64,000 bases of DNA from Pseudomonas sp. B20(2017) (GCF_002113125.1 NZ_NEJP01000006.1:186001-250000), one strand, 5' to 3'. Counted from the stretch's first letter, positions 44,770 to 56,281 are shown. The notes: generated by a model from the letters alone, not told the origin. Numbers and translations: made by a program.

Positions 44770-46053
44770 TTACGCCGCGCGTTGCTTGCCCGCCACCGCC
44801 GCCGAAGCCGCCAGCATCGCCCGCAACAACACCGCACAACCCGCCGCCAGATCGTCCGGTGCGGCGTTTTCGATTTCGTTGTGGCTGATGCCGCCTTCGC
44901 ACGGCACGAAGATCATGCCGGCCGGGCCCAGTTCGGCGAGGAAAATCGCGTCGTGGCCGGCACCGCTGACGATGTCCATGTGCGACAGGCCCAGACCTTT
45001 GGCGGCGCCGCGCACGGCTTCGACACAGCCTTTTTCGAAGTACAGCGGCGGGAAGTCGGCGGTCGGGGTCAGTTCATAGGTCAGGCCGTGTTCTTCGCAG
45101 GTGGTTTCGATGACTTGCTTGACCTCGGCGATCATCGAGTCGAGGCGTGCAGGTTCCAGGTGCCGGAAGTCTAGGGTCATGCGTACTTCGCCGGGGATGA
45201 CGTTGCGCGACCCCGGATAGGCTTGCAGGCAACCGACCGTGCCGCAGGCGTGGGGTTGATGACCGAGCGCTGCACGATTGACTGCACCGACGATCACCGA
45301 AGCGCCGACCAGGGCATCCTTGCGCAGGTGCATCGGAGTCGGGCCGGCGTGGGCTTCGACGCCGCGCAGTTTCAGGTCGAACCACTTCTGCCCGAGTGCG
45401 CCGAGCACTACGCCGATGGTTTTCTGTTCATCCTCAAGGATCGGACCTTGCTCGATGTGCGCCTCGAAATAGGCGCCGACCTTGTGCCCGCTGACCTTGC
45501 GCTGCCCGGCGTAGCCGATGGCGTTCAGTGCTTCGCCTACCGTAATGCCGTCGGCATCGACCTTGGCCAAGGTTTCTTCGAGGGTGAATTTTTCGGCGAA
45601 CACGCCGGAGCCCATCATGCACGGGGCGAAACGCGAGCCTTCTTCGTTGGTCCAGACCACCACTTCCAGCGGCGCCTCAGTTTCCACGCCGAGGTCGTTG
45701 AGGGTGCGCAGCACTTCGACCCCGGCCAGCACGCCGAAGCAGCCGTCGAACTTGCCGCCGGTGGGCTGGGTGTCGATGTGGCTGCCGGTCATCACTGGCG
45801 GCAGGTTCGGGTTGCGCCCGGGGCGACGGGCGAAGATGTTGCCGACTTCATCGACCGTGACGCTGCAACCGGCGTCCTTGCACCACTGCACAAACAGGTC
45901 GCGAGCCTGGCGGTCGAGGTCGGTCAGGGCCAGGCGACAGACCCCGCCCTTGACCGTGGCGCCGAGCTTGGCGAGTTCCATGAGCGACGCCCACAAGCGG
46001 TCGCGGTTGATGTGCTGATGGGTCGATTGCAGAACGTCTACGGCTGCGTTCAT
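44770..46053 (-). CDS. hydC: Zn-dependent amidohydrolase HydC type (beta-ureidopropionase/N-carbamoyl hydrolase)
   Basis: 427 residues; GAGGAG site before ATG 46053. M20-type two-metal enzyme: GSHIDTQPTGGKFDGCFGV (His and Asp ligands), EEGSRF, and GAGHDAIFLAE plus CEGGISHNE near the C-terminus. In the pyrimidine pathway it hydrolyses N-carbamoyl-beta-alanine (from uracil) or N-carbamoyl-beta-aminoisobutyrate, giving the beta-amino acid, CO2 and ammonia. The allantoate hydrolase group is close, but the neighbours (hydA, preTA) favour this role. Confidence 0.85.
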   Translation of the reverse strand: MNAAVDVLQSTHQHINRDRLWASLMELAKLGATVKGGVCRLALTDLDRQARDLFVQWCKDAGCSVTVDEVGNIFARRPGRNPNLPPVMTGSHIDTQPTGGKFDGCFGVLAGVEVLRTLNDLGVETEAPLEVVVWTNEEGSRFAPCMMGSGVFAEKFTLEETLAKVDADGITVGEALNAIGYAGQRKVSGHKVGAYFEAHIEQGPILEDEQKTIGVVLGALGQKWFDLKLRGVEAHAGPTPMHLRKDALVGASVIVGAVNRAALGHQPHACGTVGCLQAYPGSRNVIPGEVRMTLDFRHLEPARLDSMIAEVKQVIETTCEEHGLTYELTPTADFPPLYFEKGCVEAVRGAAKGLGLSHMDIVSGAGHDAIFLAELGPAGMIFVPCEGGISHNEIENAAPDDLAAGCAVLLRAMLAASAAVAGKQRAA

Positions 46054-46074
46054 GGGGATCTCCTCAGGCAGTTA

Positions 46075-46176
46075 GTTCCCACGCTCTGCGCGGGAATTCA
46101 TCCATGGACGCTCTGCGTCCGCTGTGGGGACGCGGAGCGTCCCGGCTGCATTCCCACGCGGAGCGTGGGAACGATC
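46075..46176. repeat. Palindromic repeat, copy C
   Basis: GTTCCCACGCTCTGCGCGGGAA at the left end, GGACGCTCTGCGTCC and GGGACGCGGAGCGTCCC inside, and TTCCCACGCGGAGCGTGGGAA with CGATC at the right end. It separates hydC and the permease gene. Confidence 0.85.
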
Positions 46177-46177
46177 A

Positions 46178-47662
46178 TTACGAGGGTACTTTTGCCATGG
46201 CCGGGTTACCGCGCATCGCGCACAACCCGTAATAGATCAAGCCGCCCAGCGCCGAGCCGGTGAACCAGCCGTAGCTGTAGAACCAGCTGAATGCGCTGCT
46301 GCCCAACGACAGCAGAGTCAGCACCACCGGCACGCCGAACGCGATGAACCCGGCCCAGTTCCACGCCGGGTACACGTCGTCGCGGTACAGGCCGGCCAGG
46401 TCCAGTTGCTGCTTCTTGATCAGGAAATAGTCCACCACCATGATCCCGGCAATCGGCCCGAGCAGGCTGGAATAGCCCAGCAGCCAGTTCGAATATACGG
46501 TTTCCAGGCTGACATCGGAGACGATCAACCCAAGCTTTTTCAGCAGCTCATGGGCCATCAGCGCCAGCCCGACAAATCCGGTGAGGATCACCGCTTTGGT
46601 ACGTTTGATCACCTTCGGGGCGATGTTCTGGAAATCGTTGGTCGGCGAGACGATGTTGGCGGCGGTGTTGGTCGATAGCGTGGCGATGATGATCAGCGCC
46701 ATGGCCACCGCGACCCACACCGGGCTCTGGATATGGCCGATCAGGGTCACCGGATCGGAAACGCTGACGCCCACCAGTTTCACCGATGCCGCAGTCATCA
46801 CCACGCCCAGCGCAGCGAACAGGAACATGGTCAGCGGCAGGCCGAAAATCTGCCCGAGAATCTGATCCTTCTGGCTACGGGCATAACGGCTGAAATCAGG
46901 AATGTTCAACGACAATGTGGCCCAGAAACCGACCATCGCGGTCAGCCCGGCAGCGAAGTAGCTGACCACACTCGCGCCCTCGGGACGCTTCGGTGGAATC
47001 GCCAGCAATTCAGTCATCGACACATTGGGCATCGCCCACACCAGCAACCCGATGCCGACCGCCACCAGCAGCGGTGCCGACAGGGTTTCCAGCCATTTGA
47101 TCGACTCGGCGCCACGGATCACCACCCACAGGTTGAGCGCCCAGAAGACCATGAAACCGATCACCTCCCCCGTGCCACCGAGGGATTTCCAGCCCTCGAA
47201 CACCGAGCCGAGAAACAGGTGAATCGCCAGCCCGCCGAACATGGTCTGGATGCCGAACCAGCCGCACGCCACGAGCGCGCGGATCAGGCACGGCACGTTG
47301 GAGCCGAGAATCCCGAACGACGAGCGCAGCAGCACCGGAAACGGAATGCCGTATTTGGTGCCGGGAAACGCATTCAGCGTCAGCGGGATGAGGACGATGA
47401 TGTTGGCGAACAGAATCGCCAGCAAGGCTTCGCCGACGCTCAGGCCGAAATACGCGGTGAGCACGCCGCCGAGGGTGTAGGTCGGCACGCAGATCGACAT
47501 GCCGACCCACAGCGCGGTGATGTGCCATTTGTTCCAGGTTCGTTCGCGCACCTTGGTCGGTGCCATGTCGTGGTTGTAACGGGGACTGTCGAGGACGTCG
47601 CTGCCGGCTTCGAGTTCGAACAAGCCGTCGCGCTCGGTCACTTGCGATCTGTTCTGTTGCAT
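46178..47662 (-). CDS. NCS1-family nucleobase:cation symporter
   Basis: 494 residues from ATG 47662 (MQQNRSQVTERDGLFE), GGAG six bases upstream; the frame opens at 47791. About 12 hydrophobic spans; family signatures NKWHITALWVGMSICVPTYTLGG after about residue 45, and PDFSRYARSQKDQ near the middle. NCS1 permeases import uracil, hydantoin, allantoin or related compounds. Placed in the pyrimidine locus, uracil/thymine or dihydropyrimidine uptake is likely. It is separated from hydC by a repeat but lies on the same strand. Confidence 0.88.
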   Translation of the reverse strand: MQQNRSQVTERDGLFELEAGSDVLDSPRYNHDMAPTKVRERTWNKWHITALWVGMSICVPTYTLGGVLTAYFGLSVGEALLAILFANIIVLIPLTLNAFPGTKYGIPFPVLLRSSFGILGSNVPCLIRALVACGWFGIQTMFGGLAIHLFLGSVFEGWKSLGGTGEVIGFMVFWALNLWVVIRGAESIKWLETLSAPLLVAVGIGLLVWAMPNVSMTELLAIPPKRPEGASVVSYFAAGLTAMVGFWATLSLNIPDFSRYARSQKDQILGQIFGLPLTMFLFAALGVVMTAASVKLVGVSVSDPVTLIGHIQSPVWVAVAMALIIIATLSTNTAANIVSPTNDFQNIAPKVIKRTKAVILTGFVGLALMAHELLKKLGLIVSDVSLETVYSNWLLGYSSLLGPIAGIMVVDYFLIKKQQLDLAGLYRDDVYPAWNWAGFIAFGVPVVLTLLSLGSSAFSWFYSYGWFTGSALGGLIYYGLCAMRGNPAMAKVPS

Positions 47663-49723
<2,061 letters not shown>

Positions 49724-49739
49724 AACCCAGGCCTTCGGC

Positions 49740-49806
49740 CTTCGCGAGCAAGCCCGCTCCCACATTTGAAATGCGTACCCCTGTGGGAGCGGGCTTGCTC
49801 GCGAAG
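49740..49806. repeat. REPIN between hydA and preT
   Basis: TTCGCGAGCAAGCCCGCTCCCACA and TGTGGGAGCGGGCTTGCTCGCGAA face each other, 19 bases apart. Confidence 0.9.
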
Positions 49807-49878
49807 AGGCCAGTCCAGGCAACACAAAAAACATGCCCATCAGAGGCAGCACCTCAATTAACCGTGAGGCAAAAAACC

Positions 49879-51246
49879 GTGATCGAGACCCTGAACCATC
49901 TCCCGCACCCGCACGAGAGTGCGGCCGCCCTCGCCGGCCATTTCACCGATCTGGCGCCGCCGCTCAACGACCGTCAGGCGCATCTGGAAGCCTCGCGCTG
50001 CCTGTATTGCTACGACGCGCCTTGCGTGAATGCGTGCCCGAGCGAGATCGACATTCCGTCGTTCATCCGCAATATCCACCAAGACAACGTGCCCGGTGCG
50101 GCGCAGAAAATCCTCTCGGCGAACATCCTCGGCGGCAGTTGCGCCCGGGTCTGTCCGACCGAAATCCTCTGCCAGCAAGCGTGCGTGCGCAACAACGCTC
50201 ATGAATGCGCGCCAGTGCTGATTGGCTTGCTGCAACGCTACGCCGTGGACAACGCAAACTTCAGCGAGCACCCATTCCAGCGCGCCGCCGCCACTGGTAA
50301 ACGCATTGCGGTGGTCGGTGCCGGCCCGGCCGGCCTGTCCTGTGCACACCGCAGCGCCATGCACGGGCATGACGTGGTGATTTTCGAAGCACGGGAGAAG
50401 GCTGGAGGGCTCAACGAATACGGAATCGCCAAATACAAACTGGTCGACGACTACGCGCAGAAGGAGCTGGATTTCCTCCTGCAAATCGGCGGCATCGAAA
50501 TCCGCCATGGCCAGAAACTCGGTGAAAACCTGACCTTGAGCGAACTGCACCAACAGTTCGACGCGGTGTTCCTCGGCCTTGGCCTCAACGCCAGCAAAAA
50601 ACTCGGCCTGGCCCACGAAGACGCCCCCGGCCTGCTCGCCGCCACCGACTACATCCGCGAGCTGCGCCAGGCCGATGACCTGTCGCAACTGCCGCTGGCC
50701 GAACATTGCATCGTCCTCGGCGCCGGCAATACCGCCATCGACATGGCCGTGCAAATGGCCCGCCTCGGTGCCCGCGACGTCAATCTGGTCTATCGCCGTG
50801 GCGCGGCGGACATGGGCGCCACCGGCCATGAACAGGACATCGCCAAGGCCAATCAGGTGCGGCTGCTGACCTGGGCACAACCGGACGAAGTGCTGCTCGA
50901 CACTCAGGGCAAAGTGCGCGGCATGCGCTTCGCTCGTACCCATCTGGTGGACGGTCGCCTGCAAACCACCGGCGAGACGTTCGAGTTGGCCGCCGATGCG
51001 ATCTTCAAAGCCATCGGCCAAGCCTTCGACGGCAGCGCCCTCACCGACCCACTGGCCCGTGAGCTGAAACGTCAGGGAGAACGGATTCAGGTCGATGAAA
51101 ACCTGCGCACCAGCATTCCAGGTGTGTACGCCGGCGGCGACTGCACCAGCCTCGATCAGGATCTGACCGTGCAGGCGGTACAACACGGCAAGCGCGCCGC
51201 CGAGGCGATCAATGCTGAACTGATGCTCAACGTGGAGGCTGCGTAA
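49879..51246 (+). CDS. preT: NAD-dependent dihydropyrimidine dehydrogenase, PreT subunit
   Basis: 455 residues from GTG 49879, the start expected from PreT proteins (V/M-I-E-T-L-N-H-L); GTGAGG lies 9 bases ahead. The frame is open to 49771, through the REPIN, but that part is not coding. N-terminal 4Fe-4S region: CLYCYDAPCVNACP and GGSCARVCPTEILC. FAD site GAGPAGLSCA near residue 135, NAD site GAGNTAIDMA near residue 275. It carries electrons from NADH to PreA. Reduces uracil/thymine to dihydro forms with PreA. Confidence 0.93.
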   Translation: MIETLNHLPHPHESAAALAGHFTDLAPPLNDRQAHLEASRCLYCYDAPCVNACPSEIDIPSFIRNIHQDNVPGAAQKILSANILGGSCARVCPTEILCQQACVRNNAHECAPVLIGLLQRYAVDNANFSEHPFQRAAATGKRIAVVGAGPAGLSCAHRSAMHGHDVVIFEAREKAGGLNEYGIAKYKLVDDYAQKELDFLLQIGGIEIRHGQKLGENLTLSELHQQFDAVFLGLGLNASKKLGLAHEDAPGLLAATDYIRELRQADDLSQLPLAEHCIVLGAGNTAIDMAVQMARLGARDVNLVYRRGAADMGATGHEQDIAKANQVRLLTWAQPDEVLLDTQGKVRGMRFARTHLVDGRLQTTGETFELAADAIFKAIGQAFDGSALTDPLARELKRQGERIQVDENLRTSIPGVYAGGDCTSLDQDLTVQAVQHGKRAAEAINAELMLNVEAA

Positions 51247-52521
51247 ATGGCCGATCTCTCGATTGTCTTCGCCGGAATCACAGCCCCCAATCCGTTCTGG
51301 CTGGCCTCCGCGCCGCCGACCGACAAGGCCTACAACGTGGTGCGCGCCTTCGAGGCGGGCTGGGGCGGCGTGGTCTGGAAAACCCTGGGTGAAGACCCGG
51401 CGGCGGTCAACGTGTCCTCGCGCTACTCGGCGCATTACGGCAACAACCGCGAAGTGCTGGGCATCAACAACATCGAACTGATCACCGACCGCTCGCTGGA
51501 AATCAACCTGCGGGAAATCACCCAGGTGAAAAAGGACTGGCCGGACCGCGCGCTGATCGTTTCGCTGATGGTGCCCTGCGTTGAAGAGTCGTGGAAACAC
51601 ATCCTGCCGCTGGTGGAGGCCACCGGCGCCGACGGCATCGAGCTGAACTTCGGCTGCCCCCACGGCATGCCCGAACGCGGCATGGGCGCGGCGGTCGGTC
51701 AGGTGCCGGAGTACGTCGAGCAAGTCACGCGCTGGTGCAAGACCTATTGCTCGCTGCCGGTGATCGTCAAACTCACACCGAACATCACCGACATCCGCGT
51801 CGCCGCCCGCGCCGCGCACCGGGGCGGCGCCGATGCGGTGTCGCTGATCAACACCATCAACTCGATCACCAGCGTCGACCTCGAACACATGGTCGCCCTG
51901 CCCACCGTCGGCAGCAAAAGCACCCATGGCGGGTATTGCGGCTCGGCAGTCAAGCCGATCGCGCTGAACATGGTCGCGGAAATCGCCCGCGACCCGCAGA
52001 CTCAAGGCCTGCCGATCTGCGGCATCGGTGGCATCGGCAGCTGGCGCGATGCAGCGGAGTTCATCGCATTGGGTAGCGGCGCGGTGCAGGTGTGCACGGC
52101 GGCGATGCTGCACGGGTTCCGGATTGTCGATGAGATGAAGGATGGCTTGTCGCGATGGATGGACAGTCAGGGTTACGCCAGCATCGCCGAGTTTTCCGGG
52201 CGCGCGGTGGGCAACACGACTGATTGGAAGTACCTGGACATCAACTATCAGGTCATCGCGAAGATCGACCAGGAGGCGTGCATCGGTTGCGGGCGGTGCC
52301 ACATTGCCTGCGAGGACACTTCACACCAGGCGATCAGCAGCCTGAAACAGGCCGATGGCACGCACAAATATGAAGTGATCGATGATGAGTGTGTGGGGTG
52401 CAATCTGTGCCAGATCACCTGCCCGGTGGCGGACTGTATCGAGATGGTGCCGATGGAAACGGGCAAGCCGTTTCTGGACTGGAATCATGATCCGAGGAAT
52501 CCCTACCATGTCTCACCTTGA
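51247..52521 (+). CDS. preA: NAD-dependent dihydropyrimidine dehydrogenase, PreA subunit
   Basis: 424 residues, start immediately after preT stop (no gap). The DHOD-like FMN barrel has the catalytic Cys in ELNFGCPHGMPE near residue 135. The C-terminal ferredoxin domain has two 4Fe-4S groups: CIGCGRCHIAC (near residue 340) and CVGCNLCQITC (near 380). It binds the pyrimidine and flavin and reduces the 5,6 double bond, the first step of the reductive pathway. It is the last gene before a REP pair. Confidence 0.95.
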   Translation: MADLSIVFAGITAPNPFWLASAPPTDKAYNVVRAFEAGWGGVVWKTLGEDPAAVNVSSRYSAHYGNNREVLGINNIELITDRSLEINLREITQVKKDWPDRALIVSLMVPCVEESWKHILPLVEATGADGIELNFGCPHGMPERGMGAAVGQVPEYVEQVTRWCKTYCSLPVIVKLTPNITDIRVAARAAHRGGADAVSLINTINSITSVDLEHMVALPTVGSKSTHGGYCGSAVKPIALNMVAEIARDPQTQGLPICGIGGIGSWRDAAEFIALGSGAVQVCTAAMLHGFRIVDEMKDGLSRWMDSQGYASIAEFSGRAVGNTTDWKYLDINYQVIAKIDQEACIGCGRCHIACEDTSHQAISSLKQADGTHKYEVIDDECVGCNLCQITCPVADCIEMVPMETGKPFLDWNHDPRNPYHVSP

Positions 52522-52546
52522 GGCATACGGCGTCTGAGCTGACGCC

Positions 52547-52639
52547 TTCGCGGGCAAGCCCGCTCCCACAGGTTTTCGAGTTGTTTTCAAGTGTCATGTA
52601 CACCAGAAAACTCTGTGGGAGCGGGCTTGCCCGCGAAGG
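52547..52639. repeat. REPIN after preA
   Basis: TTCGCGGGCAAGCCCGCTCCCACAG and CTGTGGGAGCGGGCTTGCCCGCGAA face each other, in the gap between preA and the convergent regulator gene. Confidence 0.9.
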
Positions 52640-52662
52640 GGCAGTCAGTCACAACACATGGC

Positions 52663-53283
52663 TCAAGGCTCCAACCCGATCCCCCGCAAAATCACGCTGG
52701 TCACCGTCTGCACCGCCCGCTCGAACTGCATGTCCGACAACGGCTGATGCTCATTCAGAATATTCACCTGATGATCGAAGTCCGCATAGTGCTGCGTCGA
52801 CGCCCAGATCATGTACAACAAACTCGACGGTTCCACCGGCAGAATCCGCTTGTCCTCCACCCACTGCCGGATCTTCGCTTCTTTCATCTTCGCCCAGTCG
52901 TACAAGCTGACATCCAGCGCCTCGCCCAGGGTCGGCGCACCGTGAATGATTTCGTTGGCCCAGACTTTTGAGCCATACGGCCGGCTGCGCGAGTGGTTCA
53001 TCTTGGCGCGGATGTAGCTGCTGAGCACCACGCGCGGATCGTCGAACATCTCGAAACACAGCGCGTCCTGCTTCCACACTTCCAGCAGGTCGAACAGCAC
53101 GGCGCTGTACAGCTCGCTCTTGGTGCTGAAGTAGTAATGAAGGTTGGATCGCGGCAGCTGCACTTCCGCAGCGATGTCGGCCATGGCGGTGCCGCCGAAA
53201 CCTTTTTCAGCGAAGACTTTTTCCGCTGCAAGCAGGATCTTGTCGACGTTGGTGCGGCGGATTTCGATCTTGTGATTGCCCAT
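52663..53283 (-). CDS. TetR-family regulator, RutR-like
   Basis: 206 residues from ATG 53283 with CAGGGAG upstream; the frame goes to 53334. HTH: AEKVFAEKGFGGTAMADIAAEVQLPRSNLHYYF, residues about 20-55. The rest resembles RutR in its C-terminal ligand domain (WANEIIHGAP, YADFDHQV near residue 180). RutR binds uracil and thymine. Convergent with the pyrimidine operon, it is the clear candidate regulator; the palindromes at 48026-48094 would be its sites. The uracil ligand is inference. Confidence 0.85.
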   Translation of the reverse strand: MGNHKIEIRRTNVDKILLAAEKVFAEKGFGGTAMADIAAEVQLPRSNLHYYFSTKSELYSAVLFDLLEVWKQDALCFEMFDDPRVVLSSYIRAKMNHSRSRPYGSKVWANEIIHGAPTLGEALDVSLYDWAKMKEAKIRQWVEDKRILPVEPSSLLYMIWASTQHYADFDHQVNILNEHQPLSDMQFERAVQTVTSVILRGIGLEP

Positions 53284-53430
53284 GAGGGCTCCCTGAAGAC
53301 AACGTTGTTGAAGACTAGCATCCGCTCTGGGCAAGGGGCGACAGCCGAGAACGATTCTTCACACACTTGGGCTTTTTTCTGGTTTAGGATCGCCCTCCTT
53401 CTCCCCGTCAGACACTGAAGGATCCTGCCC

Positions 53431-53865
53431 ATGACCATTCGAAAGCGCATCGCTGCGGATGATCCGCAACTCGCCGCGCTGTGGGAGCGCTCGGTCCGCG
53501 CCACCCATGATTTTCTCCCGGAAGAAGACATCCACCGGCTGTTCCCGCTGGTGCGTGACACCTACCTGCCCGCCCTGGACGTGCAGGTTTTCGAGAACCC
53601 CGACCACTCCCCGGCAGGCTTCATCGCCACCGACGACGACACCGTGCAGATGCTGTTCATCGACCCGGCTCAGCGTGGCCAGGGGATCGGCCGGCGCTTG
53701 CTCGACCACGTCCGCCGCCCGCTGCTGAAGGTCGACGTCAACGAACAGAACCCGCAGGCCCACGGCTTCTACCGGCACTACGGATTCGAAGACATCGGCC
53801 GCTCGGCACTCGACGGCGAAGGCCGGCCGTTTCCGGTCATTCACATGCGCCTGAAAGCCTTGTGA
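53431..53865 (+). CDS. GNAT-family N-acetyltransferase (YjaB-like)
   Basis: 144 residues. Acetyl-CoA motif IDPAQRGQGIGRRLLDHV near residue 80, then LLKVDVNEQNPQAHGFYRHYGFE and IGRSALDGEGRPFPVIHMRL, the order and C-terminal pattern of YjaB. AAGGAT site before ATG 53431. Substrate unknown. The next gene (copC) starts 48 bases on, so it may be co-transcribed. Confidence 0.88.
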   Translation: MTIRKRIAADDPQLAALWERSVRATHDFLPEEDIHRLFPLVRDTYLPALDVQVFENPDHSPAGFIATDDDTVQMLFIDPAQRGQGIGRRLLDHVRRPLLKVDVNEQNPQAHGFYRHYGFEDIGRSALDGEGRPFPVIHMRLKAL

Positions 53866-53912
53866 TCCAGGTTCTATACTCTGCCCGCCATTTCACTGAA
53901 GGGAATCTTTCC

Positions 53913-54275
53913 ATGTCGATGAAAAACCTGTTCACCGCTGGCGCGCTGCTGGCTTCGCTGATTGTCACTTCTCAGGCCTTCGCCCACGCCCATCTGAAAA
54001 GTCAGACCCCGGCCGCCGACAGCACCGTCACCGCGCCGGCAGATCTGCGCATGGTGTTTTCCGAAGGCGTCGAGGCCAGTTTCACCAAAGTCACCGTGAC
54101 CCACGACGGCAAGCCGGTGGCGGTCAAACCGCTGACCACCGAAGGCGACAAGAAAACCCTGATCGTCACCCCCGAAGCACCGCTGACCGCGGGCGAATAC
54201 AAGGTCGAATGGCACGCGGTGTCGGTCGACACGCACAAGAGCGAAGGCGCCTATCAGTTCAAGGTTGGCCAGTAA
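53913..54275 (+). CDS. copC: Periplasmic copper-binding protein CopC
   Basis: 120 residues from ATG 53913 with GAAGGGAA site; the frame opens at 53862. Signal peptide to about residue 24 (AFAHAHL). The mature domain begins HAHLKSQTPAADS, the His that binds Cu(II) in CopC being the first after cleavage, and ends with the typical YKVEWHAVSVDTHKSEGAYQF. Beta-barrel copper carrier of the periplasm. copD follows after 3 bases. Confidence 0.92.
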   Translation: MSMKNLFTAGALLASLIVTSQAFAHAHLKSQTPAADSTVTAPADLRMVFSEGVEASFTKVTVTHDGKPVAVKPLTTEGDKKTLIVTPEAPLTAGEYKVEWHAVSVDTHKSEGAYQFKVGQ

Positions 54276-54278
54276 TTC

Positions 54279-55136
54279 ATGAGCGAAGCGCTGGTGCTGT
54301 GCCGGTTCCTGCACTTCATCGTGGTGTTGATGCTGTTCGGGGCCTGGCTGTTCCGGCCGCTGCTGCTCAAGGGTGAAGCGCCGACGCTGGATCTGCACTT
54401 GGCGCGACTGGCTCGCTGGTTGGCGGCGGTCGCGCTGGTCAGCGGCGTCGCCTGGGCGTTGCTGATCACCGCGAGCATGGCCGGTTCGGCTGCTGCGGCA
54501 TTCGATCCGGCCACCATCGAGCTGGTGCTGGGCCATACGTTTTTCGGTCAGGTGTGGCGCTGGCATCTGCTGATCAATGCATTGTTGCTGGCGTTGCTGT
54601 TTACCCCGTGGCGTTCGAACCAACCATTGCGGCTGGGCCTGAGTGCGTTGCTGTTGATGACGCTGGCACCGGTCGGACACGGGGCGATGCTCGACGGTTT
54701 CAGCGGCCAGATGTTGATCCTCAATCAAGTGATTCATCTGACCTGTGTCGGTGCCTGGCTCGGCGGGCTGTTGATGCTGGTGATGATCCTGCGCCAGTCC
54801 GGCAAAACGGTGCGCTACGTCTTGCAGCGCTTCAGCGGGGTCGGCTACGGGTTGGTTGCCGGTCTGCTGATCACCGGATTGATCAACGTGCGCGTCCTCA
54901 CCGGTCAGTGGTGGCCGACGCCGTTGTTCTCGGGATTCGCCCTGATCCTGCTGATCAAGGCCTTGCTGGTGCTCGGAATGCTTGGGCTGGCGCTGTTCAA
55001 TCGCTTGCGCATCCGTGATTGCGAACAGCGCGTCGATACCCTCAAGCGCAGCGTCATGCTCGAGTGGCTGCTGGGGATCGGCGCCGTGGCTGCGGTTTCC
55101 GTGCTCGGCACCCTGCCCCCGATGATCGCTGCCTGA
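54279..55136 (+). CDS. copD: Copper import/resistance membrane protein CopD
   Basis: 285 residues with about eight hydrophobic spans. It begins only three bases after copC, the standard copCD pair. CopD family features: LCRFLHFIVVLMLFGAWLFRP at the start and GHGAMLDGFSG, then HLTCVGAWLGGLLML and TGLINVRVLTGQWW. It is thought to take up copper delivered by CopC. No copA/copB are here. Confidence 0.9.
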   Translation: MSEALVLCRFLHFIVVLMLFGAWLFRPLLLKGEAPTLDLHLARLARWLAAVALVSGVAWALLITASMAGSAAAAFDPATIELVLGHTFFGQVWRWHLLINALLLALLFTPWRSNQPLRLGLSALLLMTLAPVGHGAMLDGFSGQMLILNQVIHLTCVGAWLGGLLMLVMILRQSGKTVRYVLQRFSGVGYGLVAGLLITGLINVRVLTGQWWPTPLFSGFALILLIKALLVLGMLGLALFNRLRIRDCEQRVDTLKRSVMLEWLLGIGAVAAVSVLGTLPPMIAA

Positions 55137-55138
55137 CG

Positions 55139-56281
55139 TCAGTGTTTCTGAGTATCACCCTTCGCCGTATCGATGCTGACCACCACCGACATTCCCGGCC
55201 GCAAACGCTCGATTTCCTGTTGGTCCGGATCGATGGTCACTCGCACCGGTACCCGCTGGGCGATTTTCACGAAGTTGCCGGTGGCGTTGTCGGCCTGCAA
55301 TAACGCAAACTCCGAACCGGTGCCGGGCGAGATGTGCTGAACGTGGCCGGTGAATTTGCGGTGGTTCAGCGCATCGACGGTGAAGCTCACCGGTTGCCCG
55401 ACCCGCACGTTATCCATCTGGGTTTCCTTCATGTTGGCGATCACCCATTTTTGATCCGGCACCAGCGCCATCAACTGCGCCCCTGAGTTGACGTAAGCGC
55501 CCAGACGCACGCCAATCTGCCCGAGCTGACCGTCACGCGGAGCGATGATCCGCGTGTTGGACAAGTCGATCCGCGCCAGTTGCACCGCCGCTTCGGCGCT
55601 GGCCACCGCCGCTTCCAGAGAGCCGCGATTGACGATCACCGTTTGCAGATCCTGCCGGGCGATTTCCAGATTGGCCTTGGCCTGCGCCAGCGCCGCAATG
55701 CTCTGCGCGTTGGCGGCCAGCGCCACGTCCATCTCGCGCCTGGACACGGAGCCGTCATTGACCAACGCCTTGTTGCGCCGCAGGTCTGCCTCGCTCTTGC
55801 GTAACTGCGCCTCGCTGTCGGCCACCACCGCCTGCCGCAGTTTGATCGTGGCTTCGGCGCTGTTGCGCTGCTGCACCACGTTGGCCAGCGAGGCCTTTTG
55901 CACCGCCAGCTGCGCCAGCGACTGATCGAGACGCTGCTGATAGATCCGGTCATCGAGGCGCACCAGCAAATCGCCCGCCTTCACAAACTGAAAGTCCTGC
56001 ACTGGCACCTCGAACACGTAACCACTGAGCTGCGGCCCGATGATCGTCACCTGCCCGCGCACCAGGGCGTTTTCGGTAGTCTCGACCGCGCTGCTGAACG
56101 GCGGCAACTGCCAGGCATACAGCACGATCAGCACACCGACGATGGCAATCGCGGCAAAGCCCAGCGACGAGATGATCCGCACCCGCAACGAGCGCGGCTC
56201 GGTGTTCGGTGATGACGGTGGCGCCATACCTTCAGGGGTGGCGGCGATGGCATTGGTGGTCGTGGTAGTCGGTTCGGTCAT
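55139..56281 (-). CDS. HlyD/EmrA-family membrane fusion protein
   Basis: 380 residues from ATG 56281, overlapping the MFS gene stop by four bases (ATGA). Single N-terminal span (SLGFAAIAIVGVLIVLYAW). The two biotinyl-lipoyl halves, a long coiled-coil hairpin (residues about 100-210) and the beta-barrel are in the usual order; RIIAPRDGQLGQIGVRLGAYV marks the barrel. It pairs with the EmrB-like pump to reach the outer membrane; no outer-membrane factor gene is adjacent. Confidence 0.92.
   Translation of the reverse strand: MTEPTTTTTNAIAATPEGMAPPSSPNTEPRSLRVRIISSLGFAAIAIVGVLIVLYAWQLPPFSSAVETTENALVRGQVTIIGPQLSGYVFEVPVQDFQFVKAGDLLVRLDDRIYQQRLDQSLAQLAVQKASLANVVQQRNSAEATIKLRQAVVADSEAQLRKSEADLRRNKALVNDGSVSRREMDVALAANAQSIAALAQAKANLEIARQDLQTVIVNRGSLEAAVASAEAAVQLARIDLSNTRIIAPRDGQLGQIGVRLGAYVNSGAQLMALVPDQKWVIANMKETQMDNVRVGQPVSFTVDALNHRKFTGHVQHISPGTGSEFALLQADNATGNFVKIAQRVPVRVTIDPDQQEIERLRPGMSVVVSIDTAKGDTQKH

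Noticed and set aside
49858..52302. An 814-codon minus-strand frame over preT/preA
   Set aside because: Antisense shadow of two clearly identified genes; the sequence has no recognisable domain.
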